A stretch of DNA of 25,879 nt from Pelargonium cotyledonis (taxonomy: Eukaryota > Streptophyta > Magnoliopsida > Geraniales > Geraniaceae). The notes beneath the pieces were generated by a model, which saw only the letters and a program-made list of their open reading frames with translations, searched no databases and was not told where the DNA came from. The stretch is from NCBI GenBank assembly GCA_036897625.1, contig JAYMTA010000630.1:1-25879 (forward strand), in the 5' to 3' direction. Positions 14,651 to 25,877 of the stretch are shown one piece after another (position 1 is the first letter of the stretch; each line of letters begins with the position of its first letter). The position numbers were made by a program, and so were the translations under genes.

Positions 14651-17600
14651 TTATGTCCAGTTCCTCTTTGCCCGAAATTGAGTCAGTTTATCCCTCCATT
14701 GAGCTGCAGAGGTACATCAGTTTCATAAGATTTCAACGACTGAAATTAAAGAGAAAAAGATAAACAGGCAAGCCAAAATATGTGTGATCAATATCAGTTC
14801 ATCAGGAGCCACCTGGAGAAGTCCAAAACTTACACTACCAATGACTGGCGTTTTAAGAACTTTCAAATGCCTAAAAAGCTAGATACATCGGTGAGTCTAT
14901 GGCCCCTTAAGATTATCGCACAGCCTAAACAGGGTGTAAAAACTTGAAAGCAACAGCATGATCCTTTAAATGACAGACAGAAGGCAAGCTGTCCAATAGT
15001 TTACAGACCATGCTGTGCAAGAATTGAAATTGAAGAAACTCCATTCAACGTTTTATCCACGGGCTTAAAACAGAGTAGCATAAAAAGTTTAATTCCATTA
15101 GAAAACAATATAACTGCCCAACATGGTGACAAAATTGAATACCTGCATCACTGTAGCGTTCCTCAACTGCTGCTATCATCATGTTGCGCACAAGATCAAA
15201 CTCCTTCGTTTCAACACATGGCTTACCACTGGGCCTGAAAAATAGAAAACACTCAATGGCACCCTTCTCTCTTACACCGACACAAGAGCACAAGATAAAA
15301 GAAGACTCCAGATCAGCATGTTCAGAGGGATAATGTGGTAAAAAGGTGGGAACAAACACAAAAAGCCAACACCTTTTCATATCAGTCCAGAAAATGTATT
15401 ACAATGTCTAACAGACATTTTCAACTTTTTAATAATTCTCTTTTTAAGACTAATCCCTATTGATATGAAATCATACGACATTTGTAAGAAGAAACTGAAT
15501 CACAAAGAAGAAAAACTCACTGAGCAAATAAGAAGGCCAAACTACAATTTGAGAGGAGTCAGAAGCAAAACACATGGAAAAAAAACATGATGAGACTGAC
15601 AAATAAAGACATACTCCAACTAATTCTTTCCTCCACAAAAAGAACCTGATTTAAGAAAAAGCCTGAAACTCCACAGAAAATGGAAAAGAAATCTCTCTTC
15701 ACCTTATCCTGAATCCCCTTGACCCTGCTAATATGTTTTGTAAGTTGATCAATCTCAATCTTCAAGAGCCTATCATTTGCCTCATCCTGAATCCCATTAA
15801 AATCCTATAGATCTTATCAATCAAACAAGATCCCTTATTTGCAATAGGTAGTTATGAGTAATTTGATTCTGAGTTGCACGTATTTGTTCTCATACTATGT
15901 ATTTACTCCTTTCTGCTCTATATATAGAGCCTTTGTATCTTGTTTATTCAAGCAATTCAATAAATAAAAAAGTTCTCTCATATTTTTCTTCTTCTAACAA
16001 AGGCAAAACTGATCACACCTCCACATGCTAGCACTAAGCCTTTCCTTGAACCCCCAAAACTTAAGCCCAATGCCTTCACTCATGCGTTGAAGCAAATACT
16101 AAAAAGTCTAAAATCAGTCCAGTCGCAACTTATTTTAACAACCACCCACCTCCCCGGCAGAAAGAAAAAGTATACTTGATTTGAAACAAATGAAGCAATT
16201 TCTTCAGCATACCGATCCAGCTCCGTGAATAATGAACCATCTGAAGCAGGGGTCAACAGTTTGCCAGATTCAATGACCCTCATTCCATCACTGTACGCCA
16301 AGTACTTGTTCACTTGTATTGGCACCTTGACAAAACATTGGTACACACATTGTTCATTGAGCATATCATTAGAATTTAACTAAATTCTTCTTATATCAGA
16401 ATAATAAATTAAGATGAACAGCCCATAAACTTAAATCAAATAACTTTTAATCGTTTCATCATGCAATAAGCCTTCATTATTAGTTCTTGACAGAAGCGTA
16501 ACATAAGAAGCTTAAATGCAGAGAAACGATGAATAGGAATCTGTTGTGGACTTTGTAAACGTCACACAAGAAATATCAATTGTATCAATAAATGAAGGTG
16601 TACCTTGCATCTTACGGCAATGTTAATAGCATCCGAAGGCCGTAGATCAAAACTGATGCTCTCAGTTTCATCACCCACCTATGACCACATTTAACATGTA
16701 TCAGTTAATACTAACCTACACAAATTTCCAGGATAGCTTAAACAAGCAAGTCCTAGTAGAAATCGACATCAGAATGAGTGTTGAGTTATGCCTTTGTGAG
16801 ATATAACTCAGCAAAATAAGCCTCGTGTACTCTTTTAGTAACTCTAACTAGTTTGACCTGCATAGCACAACAAAATTTCAAACTTTTAATACAACAAACT
16901 ATGGTTCATCAACCTGTAGCATTCTATTATAAGTAAGAAAAACAACAATAGACTTTGGCTTACTTCAAATCCCATCTTCTCAACCATCTCCTTTACAACA
17001 TGATACATAGTGGGCCTGGCCTGGAAACGAATGAACAAAGTGAATTTATAGCAAAACTGTATGATGAATAACATGACCAAAAAGTTCTTAACCTTGACTT
17101 TAACAGCTTAATCAAATTCAGTAAACTATGAGGTTTCTCAGGTGAAGCGGTTTTGGGATGATAGAAAAGAGTAGAAGAAAAATCATGAAAGAGAGACTTG
17201 ATACATACAGTTTGAACATTGCGCACAGCTGCAATGAGCAAGGTACTTGGCATTTCTACTGCAATGGAAGGAAACCCATTTTCTTAACATAGTAAGAACC
17301 AACAATGTAGTAACTAGCACAAGGTTCGGTAAGGTAGGAAAGAAATAATTCTGAAAACATAAGAGTGCAAGATAAACATACAAACAATGATGGGTAGAAG
17401 AAGACCGGTCCCATCTTCCATCTTCAAAACAATTGCAGGATGTGGAGCATAATCTGGTAGGAGCCCACCCTGAGGATTGTTATGAACACACCTTAGGTGA
17501 CGGCCATCCCTCATTTTAATCACAAAACCATCTGCACCACTCTTCACCTCAACTACATGGCACAAACAAGTAATTAAAACAAAATGAATACAGTTGCAGA

Positions 17601-18020
17601 ACTAGACATGCAGTTTGCTGATCACTATTTCAAACAGAAACATGGTAATGCCGAATACAAGACATTTCAAGAAAGAGATCCACAGAAATGGAAAGGACAA
17701 GTTTGACAATGTATGAACATACCAGCTTCAACTACACTGGAGTTGACATAATCTTCATCATTTTCATTAAAGTTCTCTGCTCTGCTTCCATTGTCATCTG
17801 AGGATGATCTAAAGCTACACTGCACTACTTTGCACTTTACAGAATTCAGTGACTGAGAAAGAGAAGCCACTTTGGGCTTAACACCCTTGATTCCCTGTGA
17901 ACCCCAAAATTCACTTCTAAGAAGGCGAGCCTTCACCAGAGGACCACTCACTGGGACAGTGCAAGAACCCACTTGATTAGCTCGGACAGTGGGGCAAATT
18001 ACTTGTCCTTGCAGAGCCAT
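14651..18020 (-). CDS. BBD: Bifunctional nuclease (BBD family; BFN domain plus UVR motif)
   Basis: Plant BBD proteins have RNase and DNase activity and are linked to defence and abscisic-acid responses. Coding exons: 18020-17723, 17552-17382, 17258-17209, 17020-16964, 16857-16792, 16678-16604, 16325-16213, 15234-15143, 14703-14651. They sum to 975 nt, 324 aa, the normal family size. The N-terminal 100 residues are variable and Ser-rich. Then come VKMRDGRHLRCVHNNP-like and the BFN domain (about 135-275): PHPAIVLKMEDGTGLLLPII, AAVRNVQTARPTMYHVVKEM, VTKRVHEAYFAELYLTK, SFDLRPSDAINIAVRCKVPI, and AYSDGMRV. The tail, EFDLVRNMMIAAVEERYSDA then AQWRDKLTQFRAKRNW, is the UVR-type helix pair. The intron after exon 5 begins with GC rather than GT. 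The start ATG is the first one after a 5' UTR acceptor near 18042. Confidence 0.95.
15800..15999 (+). repeat. LTR-like segment in BBD intron 7
   Basis: The plus strand shows a TATATATA box (15919-15926), then, about 35 bp on, AATAAATAAA-type poly(A) signals (about 15959-15966), a pyrimidine-rich stretch, and an end reading CTTCTAACA. This order (TATA, poly(A) signal, terminal CA) is what the R-U5 part of a copia-type LTR looks like. I could not place a clear TG start or a target duplication, so it may be a partial or solo LTR. Confidence 0.35.
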
Positions 18021-18620
18021 TTCACCTCCTCCAACACTGACACTGGTACAAATCAGGAAACTGAAATAAAGCCTTTCGATTAAAAAAATTAAATCAAAAA
18101 AATGCAATTGATTGCGATGACACTATATTTCAAAATAGATGTTGTCGCTACAATCAGATATCATCTACCATTTGGCAGCTGAGAAAAGCCAAGAAAATTC
18201 AAATTCTACAAAATTTACCGCATCATAGGACCTAATTAGTAAAATTAAATAACCACTTAATTATATAAAAAAAATGCATAAATAAACAGTCTATTACTGA
18301 AGAAAAAGTAAGCTCGTAACCAACAGATTAAACAAATTTGTAATTTTCGTTTCAGTGTATCTACTTTCTCAGTAACCAAACACAGCTAGCAATGAATACG
18401 CAGATGAGAAGTAAAAATCGCACCTGAAAGCTGAAAAGTTTGACCGATCAAGACGAAATTGGAAAATCGGCGAATTAGATCTTCAATCAGACATTGGAAG
18501 ATCGGATTACAAGCAAGAAGGAGATAAGGATTTGGGGAAACGTACAAATTTTGACAAAGAGATTCCTAAGAAATGTAGACTGCCACTGAGGAACAAACAA
18601 TCACAAGAATCTAAATCAAT
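18021..18620 (-). promoter_or_regulatory. Spliced 5' leader of the BBD gene
   Basis: A noncoding first exon lies at about 18600-18424 and ends in a donor, CTTTCAG|GTGCG. The leader intron runs to an acceptor ending near 18043 (TACCAG). From there about 22 nt, including a purine-rich GGAGGAGG stretch, lead to the ATG at 18020. The exon is purine- and pyrimidine-mixed, with no competing long frame. Confidence 0.5.
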
Positions 18621-21136
18621 ACTTTATCGATAATGCTGCTTTTGCTAGTTGTCCAATGACTTTTATGCCCCTTTGGGCAATGAAATATCCCTCAGCTGCC
18701 AATTTTATTTTGTTTTTCTCACTTAATTAATTACCAAATTTACTGTAATTATAAAAATTAGTGCAATGTTATAAACAGAATTAGGTTCCAAATTTGTATG
18801 CAGTTGATTTGATTTATTACGGTAATGAGTAATGACTGTTCAGAGCTTGGAATTTTGGAAAAACTTAAAATATAATATGTTTTAATTTTTTGAATATTAC
18901 ATAAAAGTAGGTAGGAAATATGTGTTGGGATACAAGGGCATTAATGTAATTGGGTATAAAATAGAGACAAGCCCACGGTTTTGGGGTGATGACATCATTG
19001 CTTTGTTGGAACTGTTGCTGGCTGCTTGACAAGTGTGAAAGAACGTGACCAGATAAGAGCCACGTAATAATTTCTCTGAGTGTTTTCCTACCAAACACAG
19101 CCAAAACAAAAAAATTAAAGGAACTAGCATGGGCATTTAAGCATTTTAGTTATAAAGTACAATTAGTTTAGTTACAATTTTTTATTGATTCGTTTTTATA
19201 CGAAAATATAGCAGTTACAAACGCATTAGTGTCACTACAAATATTTATAGGTATACATTTTTTTTAGTAAATTATTACATAGATACAAATTTTAATTGAT
19301 CTAATTACAAGTATTCATTGACATATATTACACATGTATCACACATGCACTAATGACAGCTGAAACAAACGTTTCTCAAATATAAAACAACTCACCTACA
19401 TACTAATTTTCTAGAGGTGCATGGAACATGATATTTTAAGTATGAATGATTTTCAAATTCTTTTCTTTTTAAGGAAAATGTAATTTTATTTATTAAATCA
19501 AACAACACATATTGTAGTAAAACATAAACATGAATTAAATCCAAGCAAACTAAATAAACTAAAAAAAGAATTAAACCATAATCATCTCAAAGAATCCAAA
19601 ACCCCGTAGTCAAACACAGTTAAGATGTCATAATCACTCAAACCAGAGACACTAGGAAAACTCTCCCCTTCGGTTTGTTTGATGCCCACAAGTATCAACT
19701 CCGACAATTCTCCATTAACCTGACGAATCAGTAATCTTCTTATTCGAACTAACTGCGAGCTGGTCCTCCCATGGTAGTCTCCATCAATCCCACTCATGAG
19801 GCATGGCGAACTTGAATCGTCAGGTTCGCCTTATGCATGTTTTTTGATTCAGCAGACTCCTCTGACGCTTCTACCACCTCCTCTATTGTCGTCGGGCCCT
19901 CGAAACTCGTTGTCGTCGCTCGCCCTTTCTGCTTGTCGTCTGTCGCCGCTAGCCCCTCAGTTTGTCTACCCGCTTACTGCCCAAATGTACCAGAAAGAAT
20001 TTGCGCGCAGTTGAGGAATAGAACGTCCGCCTCCTCTGACACTTGTAGCCACCACAAACTCGAAAACCCTAGCTGCCCTAGAGGCAATACACTCCATAGA
20101 GAGAATGACCACTAGAAAGAGAGACTTTGAACTGGTATAAACCTATGTCGCTGCTGACCCTATGACCGCCAGATGCGTTGTCACCATCTACGCCGCTTCC
20201 GAAAACCCTTTAGTTTTCTAAAGCAAAAATTGATAATTTAATAAATTAAATAAGACGATAACAAATACGATATAAAACTGAAGAACGGTTTACGAGTTTA
20301 GTTCCACGGTCGAACAGCAAATATATGTCAGATTCAATCCTATGGTTGGTGTTTCATAGAGGCCAAATTGAAAATTGGATGAGACATTTTTTATTCGGGT
20401 GTAAACAACTGGTTTAATTTGATTTGGAGTTTAATCACAGTTATCGTTCATCACCCCTCTCTATAGATGTGTTTATAGAAGACCAAAATTTTAGAGCTAT
20501 TCCCACAATCTCAATCTGCAATGTCAACTAAGCCACAACTTAATGGTAACACACATTCACATCTAGGAAATGGACAAAAAAATCTCCACAATCACAAATG
20601 TATTTATCATGGGTGGCTGTATTGGCCCCAACCAAAACTCCAAATCTATATTCAATGAAAACCAACAAATTGACACGCTGCTCATGGAGAAGAAGGAGCT
20701 CTCTCCTCAAAATATCTCAAATCTGATATTTATACTTCTCTGCAACCTCTCTAATATTCATTTTCTAGAGACTGTAACAGCAACAATGCAATAATATACA
20801 GATTACCTCAGTCATAGGAGAACCTTCAATTTCCTTGTTGATTCAATAGGTAAAATTGAACTCAAATGTATTGACCATGACTTGTATCTCTACAGTCTAC
20901 ACCAACATTATACCAGACCAATTATACCTTATTTGCACAGTAATTTTAATGTACATGTGACCTCCCTATGCAAAAAATGGGTACTAGAACACAATACCAT
21001 TTCACCTATAACATCACAACATCATTAAAAAAATTAATTATTTCAAAATTCTATATCCTCCAAGGTACCTTATTCTGAAGAAGAATGTTTCTCAGTTAGA
21101 AAGAACCTTGAAAATGTTGAAACTCCACTATAAGTT
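18621..21136. other. Large intergenic region: BBD promoter and cyclin T downstream flank
   Basis: About 2.5 kb without a gene I can support. The left end (18621 to about 19000) should hold the BBD promoter. 19130-19580 is very AT-rich. 19600-20215 is markedly richer in GC, with short open frames on both strands that match no family I know, and may be a decayed transposon or gene remnant. 20230-21050 is AT-rich again and ends in the 3' flank of the cyclin gene. Confidence 0.5.
19600..20215. other. Unidentified GC-rich island, possible transposon or pseudogene remnant
   Basis: Base composition shifts sharply here against an AT-rich background, with codon-like CTCC/GTCG/CGCC texture. The minus strand contains a GCTAGGGTTTTCG-type string and a short frame rich in Glu, Gly, Arg and Ser. 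Stops break every frame, the longest being about 90 codons. No conserved domain is recognisable. The sharp edges suggest an inserted or relic piece; identity is unknown. Confidence 0.3.
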
Positions 21137-24100
21137 TTAAATTTCTGACAACCCTAACCTTTGTTTTTTCTCTGAAGAGGCGGACTCCAGCTCTATTTCA
21201 TTTTCCAGCTTTATTTCTATCCAGGTTTCGATATCTGTCTCGTCAATTTTCAATTCCACTGGCTTCTTGTTTGTAGCATTCTCGCGTCTCCTCCTCTTCA
21301 ATGCCTCTCTAATCCGGGAAGCGTCAATCATGTGGCTTGAGTTCCGATGAGGACTGCCGGCTCTATTGTGATCAGAAACTACTTTAAAACTTGAGTTCTG
21401 ATCAGGATCTTCTGTTCCCGGTGGATTCTCATTATCACCATCCTCAACAACACTACCTGCTTTGTTGTGAACAGAATCAATATTACAGCTCGAGTTCTGA
21501 TCAGAACCTCCTGCTCTGTTTTCAACAGAAACGATCTTGCAGCTTGAGTTCTGATTGGAATCCCCTAATTCTGGCGGATTCTCGCCGTCACCATCCTCAA
21601 CAACACTCCCTGCATTACCACTTTCACTAGTCTGGGATGGTAAAACTTCGAAACCAGCAATACTGCCAGCACAGGCCAAATTCTGGCCGCTATTAGATGA
21701 TGTAAGCTTGCTATATTCTCCAGTGTCCACCTGGGCTCCGTCAACAGAATGCCGACCCACAGTTGACATGTTTATGGATGATTTTGGGCCGCAGCCTATT
21801 GGCTTTTCAATTGCAGATGTAGGTTGGACTGCCCTCTCCTGCTTAGGTGCTGGAGTTTGTCCGTTGTCCTGCTCCAATAGCCTGAGCATACGCTTGATCA
21901 CCTCTGAAATAACACCAAGAAAGTTTAAGAACACGCAAGGAAGGAACATGCAACCAACATACCATAAATCAACAAAGGGGAAAAGAAATTAATACTCTAA
22001 AGTAAACAAAAATACAAAGCTCAATGAAGAAGTATTAAGCCAGAAAGGAAAGACATGGGCATAAGCCAAACTCATTAAAATAATTTCTCAATAGCATTTA
22101 ACAAACATATAAGGAAAAAAAATTAGTGGAGGGACTGGGGCGTATAATTTCTCCAAATGGAAAATACTTTAAACCAAGTAAAGTTGCTAATGATATTATT
22201 ACTTGTAGTTCTCAGGGGACCACTCTATGCACTAATTCTTTTTTTTTTTTTTTTTACTAAACCGAAGCTTCATTAATTAAAAGAAGGGTCATTACAAAAT
22301 ATAGGGTGTGCACTAATTCTACAACTACATCAAAATAGTTTAATGTATACCCACATTTCAACACGCAAAAAAAGTACAGATGATTTGATGACTTAAATAT
22401 ACATATAAATTGATGGCATAGAGAATATGTAATAACTAACCTTCTAACAGTTTAGGAGAAATATCAAATTCCAACCACCAAACCTTTCCTTTCTCAGTAG
22501 GCAGCTTCACCTTTTGATATTTGGCAGCAAGAAAAACAGAACCAGCCGCAATATAATGGGGTTTGTACTGCAAGCATAATGTAGTGCAAAGCCTACCAGC
22601 ACAGTTTGTAGGAGTTAATCACCCATAAAACAAAATAATAAGATCTGAATGATCTACACAAGACAGATAAAATAACCTTAGTGAGGATGTAAAGAGACCT
22701 TACCAGTCATTCACAAAATTCCATGCCACTCGAGGTATGTCGTGACCAAGTTCCAATCTCTTTAGTGCTGCAACAAGTGGCTTGTAGGGGAGTTGGATGT
22801 CAAGGTCAAAAGCAATTGTTGCCAATAAAAGTTTCTCCCCAATTAAGAGCAACTCCTGCTGCTTATTATATACTTCCTTGAAAAGATAATTGTGGATCAG
22901 CAAATTTGAGAGCAAATATACATAGGAGAGGCATTAAGATACAAGGATACGTTACATACTTTCTGTCGGATTCTTGCGGGGGCAGAGGGATCCCTTTTAT
23001 GGAGTATTTCATAAGCTGCAATAACAACATCTTTTCGCAAGCGCAATGTATCTTCTATTTTGCAACCAAGAAACATGCATACAGTTGCAATTGTCTGCAA
23101 AAGGCACACCTTCTTATTAAGAAGTAAAAGCACAAAGAGCTAAATAACTATAACTCGATGAATTTTCAAACATTCTAAAGCATTCACCCTTCCACCAGTG
23201 TAAGCATAAAGAATGTAATTAATTGTTGCAGATTTTTTTAAGAAAGAACTATGTTAACACCATGTAAAAGTAATCAATAGCATGGATACTCAGAAGGTTC
23301 AGTTTTCCCAGTTTTTAAAATGAGTGTGTGTGTGTGTCATGCAACTCAACATATTCACTTAACATCCAACCATCACAATAGAAGTACATGTAATTAGAAA
23401 AACCTTCCTATAAACAATAGGATATGTAATAGCAAAAAGTATACCTGCCAATCATTCTTTGAATGAGATTGACGCATATAGAATTGATGGCATAGCATTA
23501 TTGCATTTGCTATTGTCACCTGAGGCCTGAAATGCAAAAACCACCAATCCTTGTAAATAACAGCACAATAACTTATAAACCAAATTCAATAAGTTTGAAA
23601 TAACGAAGTAAAAGCAGAAGAATATATTTTGTACATGCATGATGAAGAGAACTGCATCAGAATCAACAGAATGCTGACAGAACTTTTTTTTGAAATGTGA
23701 TGACGGGATGTCATTCAACAATTGAAGTGCACCTATTCTATATTTGTAAACAGAGACTAGCAATAGTTCCAACATCAACCTATAGAAATCTCAAAATTTG
23801 GGCTTCGATGACAATCAGGTCCAATGAGAACAGTCACTGGATAATATTTTTGTAGTATGATGATAGATAAATGACAAAAAATCTCTATTACCAATCCAAT
23901 CAACAACTTCGTAGAAGCCTTTAACACTAAAGTAGATAACATGACAAAATTTAAACAGTTACAGAAATCTCACATTTCTTGTATCCTAAATTTCAAATGA
24001 TATGTTTAATTTGAATTGTGACTTGAGCTTACACTTTAAGCGTCATGCCAAGCTCCTGAAGAAATGAGCAGTATAACTTCCGTAATCGTGATTCTTTCTT

Positions 24101-24262
24101 GAGGTCAATGCCATCCTTCCTAGATGGGGAGTGATCTTCAATTTCCTGCTTGCTGAAGTACCACTTACGCATACAGCACTGAAGTTCATCAGGCATGCTA
24201 ATGCTACTTCCATATTTTGCATTCCCCTGCTGAGAAGGATTCCTTGGCAGTTGATCTACCAT
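21137..24262 (-). CDS. CYCT1: Cyclin-T1-like protein (P-TEFb cyclin subunit)
   Basis: T-type cyclins pair with CDKC kinases to phosphorylate the RNA polymerase II tail and promote elongation in the nucleus. Coding exons: 24262-24033, 23526-23445, 23094-22960, 22876-22704, 22592-22441, 21903-21137. They sum to 1539 nt, 512 aa. Trp34 opens [20 protein letters not shown], the signature of plant cyclin T. Cyclin box 1 (about 55-170) contains [46 protein letters not shown] and EVYNKQQ. Box 2 (about 190-265) contains [29 protein letters not shown] and [10 protein letters not shown]. The last exon encodes a long acidic, Ser/Asn-rich tail with a 51-residue tandem duplication (355-456), a basic KRRRR cluster at about 460-464 (possible nuclear signal), and a terminal Glu-rich region. 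No in-leader ATG precedes the start. It most resembles the CYCT1;3-type group by overall form. Confidence 0.93.
21308..21613 (-). repeat. 153-bp in-frame tandem duplication inside cyclin T
   Basis: Two adjacent units, 21613-21461 and 21460-21308, each encode 51 residues. Both begin AGSVVEDGD and share ENPP, DQNSS/NQNSS, the hydrophobic triplet after it, NRAG, and a second shorter NSS block. Inside each unit the NSS-containing block is itself repeated. No frame is lost. Confidence 0.85.
22228..22320 (-). mobile_element. 5'-truncated LINE 3' tail with 12-bp target duplication
   Basis: TGCACTAATTCT occurs at 22228-22239 and again at 22309-22320. Between the copies is a 69-bp insert. On the minus strand it ends in GAAGCTTCGGTTTAGT followed by a run of about 18 A. 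The insert resembles the 3' end of plant LINEs (ACCCTTCTTTTAATTAATGAAG). The long direct repeat and the A-tail are the marks of target-primed reverse transcription. It sits in cyclin T intron 5. Confidence 0.8.
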
Positions 24263-24858
24263 TGAAACCTTCTTTCTTCAAGGGAATAGGAGCTAAATTC
24301 AAGTCTGGGTTTATAAAAACTGAACCAGCTATGCTTATGTAGCAAAACCAATTTTCTGCATATGAAAACAGAAAAGTAAACTGGTTATATAGTTCAATCA
24401 CTTAAGAGTTCTTATCTAGAGAAAGCTAATAAATGCCTAGGGGACAAATAAGTGACGATAAAAATTACACATATCAGTCATCTGGAACATTCTCATGCCT
24501 TTCAGTTGTATTAAACACCAAAAACAATTCATCTCTTAACAATAAGCTAAATGGCTTAAGATTGCAGAGAAGCATCCACAATTTTTGGAAACATATTACA
24601 TATAAGATGGTATTAAGTGACCCATCCCAAAATATCCCATAGTTGTAGAACTAAAATGAGTATGTACTGCCAAGATTGCTACATTAGTAAGGGAGATCAT
24701 GAATGATGTATGGTGAAGTGGAAAGTTCCGCCAGGTATGCATCACAGATTCTTTTGCAAATATGAAGTGAGATTTACTACTAGGTAATGTATTCAAATGT
24801 AACATAAAATTTAAGTATGATTTTTGGAGGTGATTATTAACTGGAGAAGTTGCGAAAT

Positions 24859-25101
24859 AGAGTGATTATTAGGTAGGCATGGCGAAAAGGTTTCGAATCC
24901 GAATATGACAAGTAATTTAGAACATCCCATATACAACACGGGTATTGTTTGGAACGGTGCACGATAATTAAAACTAGATTCCTTTTGGATTCAAATTTGG
25001 TGGTATCAGAAAATAGTCATTATTAAGTAGGCTGCGGCCGATAGGCATTGCCAATCAAAATATGCCAAGTAATTAAAAGCATCCCGTATCCAACGCGGGA
25101 G
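24859..25101. repeat. Diverged direct duplication in cyclin T leader intron
   Basis: Unit one (about 24859-24952) and unit two (about 25011-25101) share, in the same order, AGTNATTATTANGTAGGC, then AATATGNCAAGTAATT, then CATCCCNTATNCAACNCGGG. The units are about 150 bp apart. I do not recognise the family; a retroelement fragment is possible. Confidence 0.6.
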
Positions 25102-25406
25102 CGAATTCAGGGGTGGTTGTGGTTGGGCCTAATAGATTCGCCCTATCTAACAATTAATTCAATAAATAACTCCAAATTTATAAGTAACTAATGCCTAGTT
25201 TGGAATTGACGAGTTCTTCCGAAGAAATGTAACCTATTCAGTATAACACCTGAAATGCTTAGTTTCTGCTGTATATAAAAATCACCCCTTTGCACATGGC
25301 AAGCTATAATAAAATGGTACAAGTTACAACTTGTAACTTACAATCATCACACTTAGTCCAGAACCACAGAACATGAATAGATAGAAAATATAGGAAACTT
25401 CCTAAG

Positions 25407-25476
25407 AAAAAAAAAAAAAAAAAAAAACATGAAAACTCCAAAAAAAAAAAAAAAAAAAAAAAAACATTTTTTTTTT
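25407..25476. repeat. Twin poly(A) runs followed by poly(T)
   Basis: There is a run of 21 A (25407-25427), a run of 25 A (25440-25464) and then, after two bases, 10 T. These homopolymers lie in the cyclin T leader intron and produce an artificial poly-Phe frame on the minus strand. Confidence 0.9.
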
Positions 25477-25846
25477 CTTTTTTGCTGAGGAACCAAACAG
25501 GATCCTCCCTCCACTTGTCTCACCCAATGAAATATAGGGTCAGAGCATGAAAGCCACAACATTTCAAACCAACCCATGGCAATTAGGGCATAATCCAAAA
25601 CAATGCAACCCAAATCAACAACACACATTCACATTAACAGAGAGAGTGAGAATTCAGTAATTAAGCTTTGTGTCAATGAATTGAAAGCAAACGAGAAGTA
25701 ATCGTCATGAAGAAAGCAGAATCAAACAGTAGTCAATTGAAATTCAAAATTCTAAGGAATTGTCGGTAATGAAACATAGAGCGGGAGAGAGATTGAGAAG
25801 AGAAAGAACCTGAGGCGGATCGGAGGGGAAGAAATGGAATGACGTC

Positions 25847-25876
<30 letters not shown>
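25847..25876. repeat. (GAT)10 microsatellite in the cyclin T leader
   Basis: Ten perfect GAT units lie inside leader exon 1 of cyclin T, where the transcript reads ATC repeats. They contain no ATG in the sense direction. Length is likely polymorphic. Confidence 0.9.

Positions 25877-25877
<1 letters not shown>

Noticed and set aside
15045..15380. Minus-strand frame of 111 codons as a separate gene
   Set aside because: Only the EFDLVRNMM...SDA part is real and belongs to BBD exon 8; the rest reads into introns.
21391..21992. Plus-strand open frames of 79 and 145 codons
   Set aside because: They are antisense to the last exon of cyclin T, whose minus-strand frame shows conserved family sequence; the plus frames are shadows.
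24890..24901. tRNA gene suggested by a B-box-like GGTTTCGAATCC
   Set aside because: No A box at the right distance and no cloverleaf arms could be built around it.
25353..25628. Minus-strand 91-codon frame with poly-Phe
   Set aside because: It arises from homopolymer runs in the leader intron of cyclin T and has no protein-like composition.
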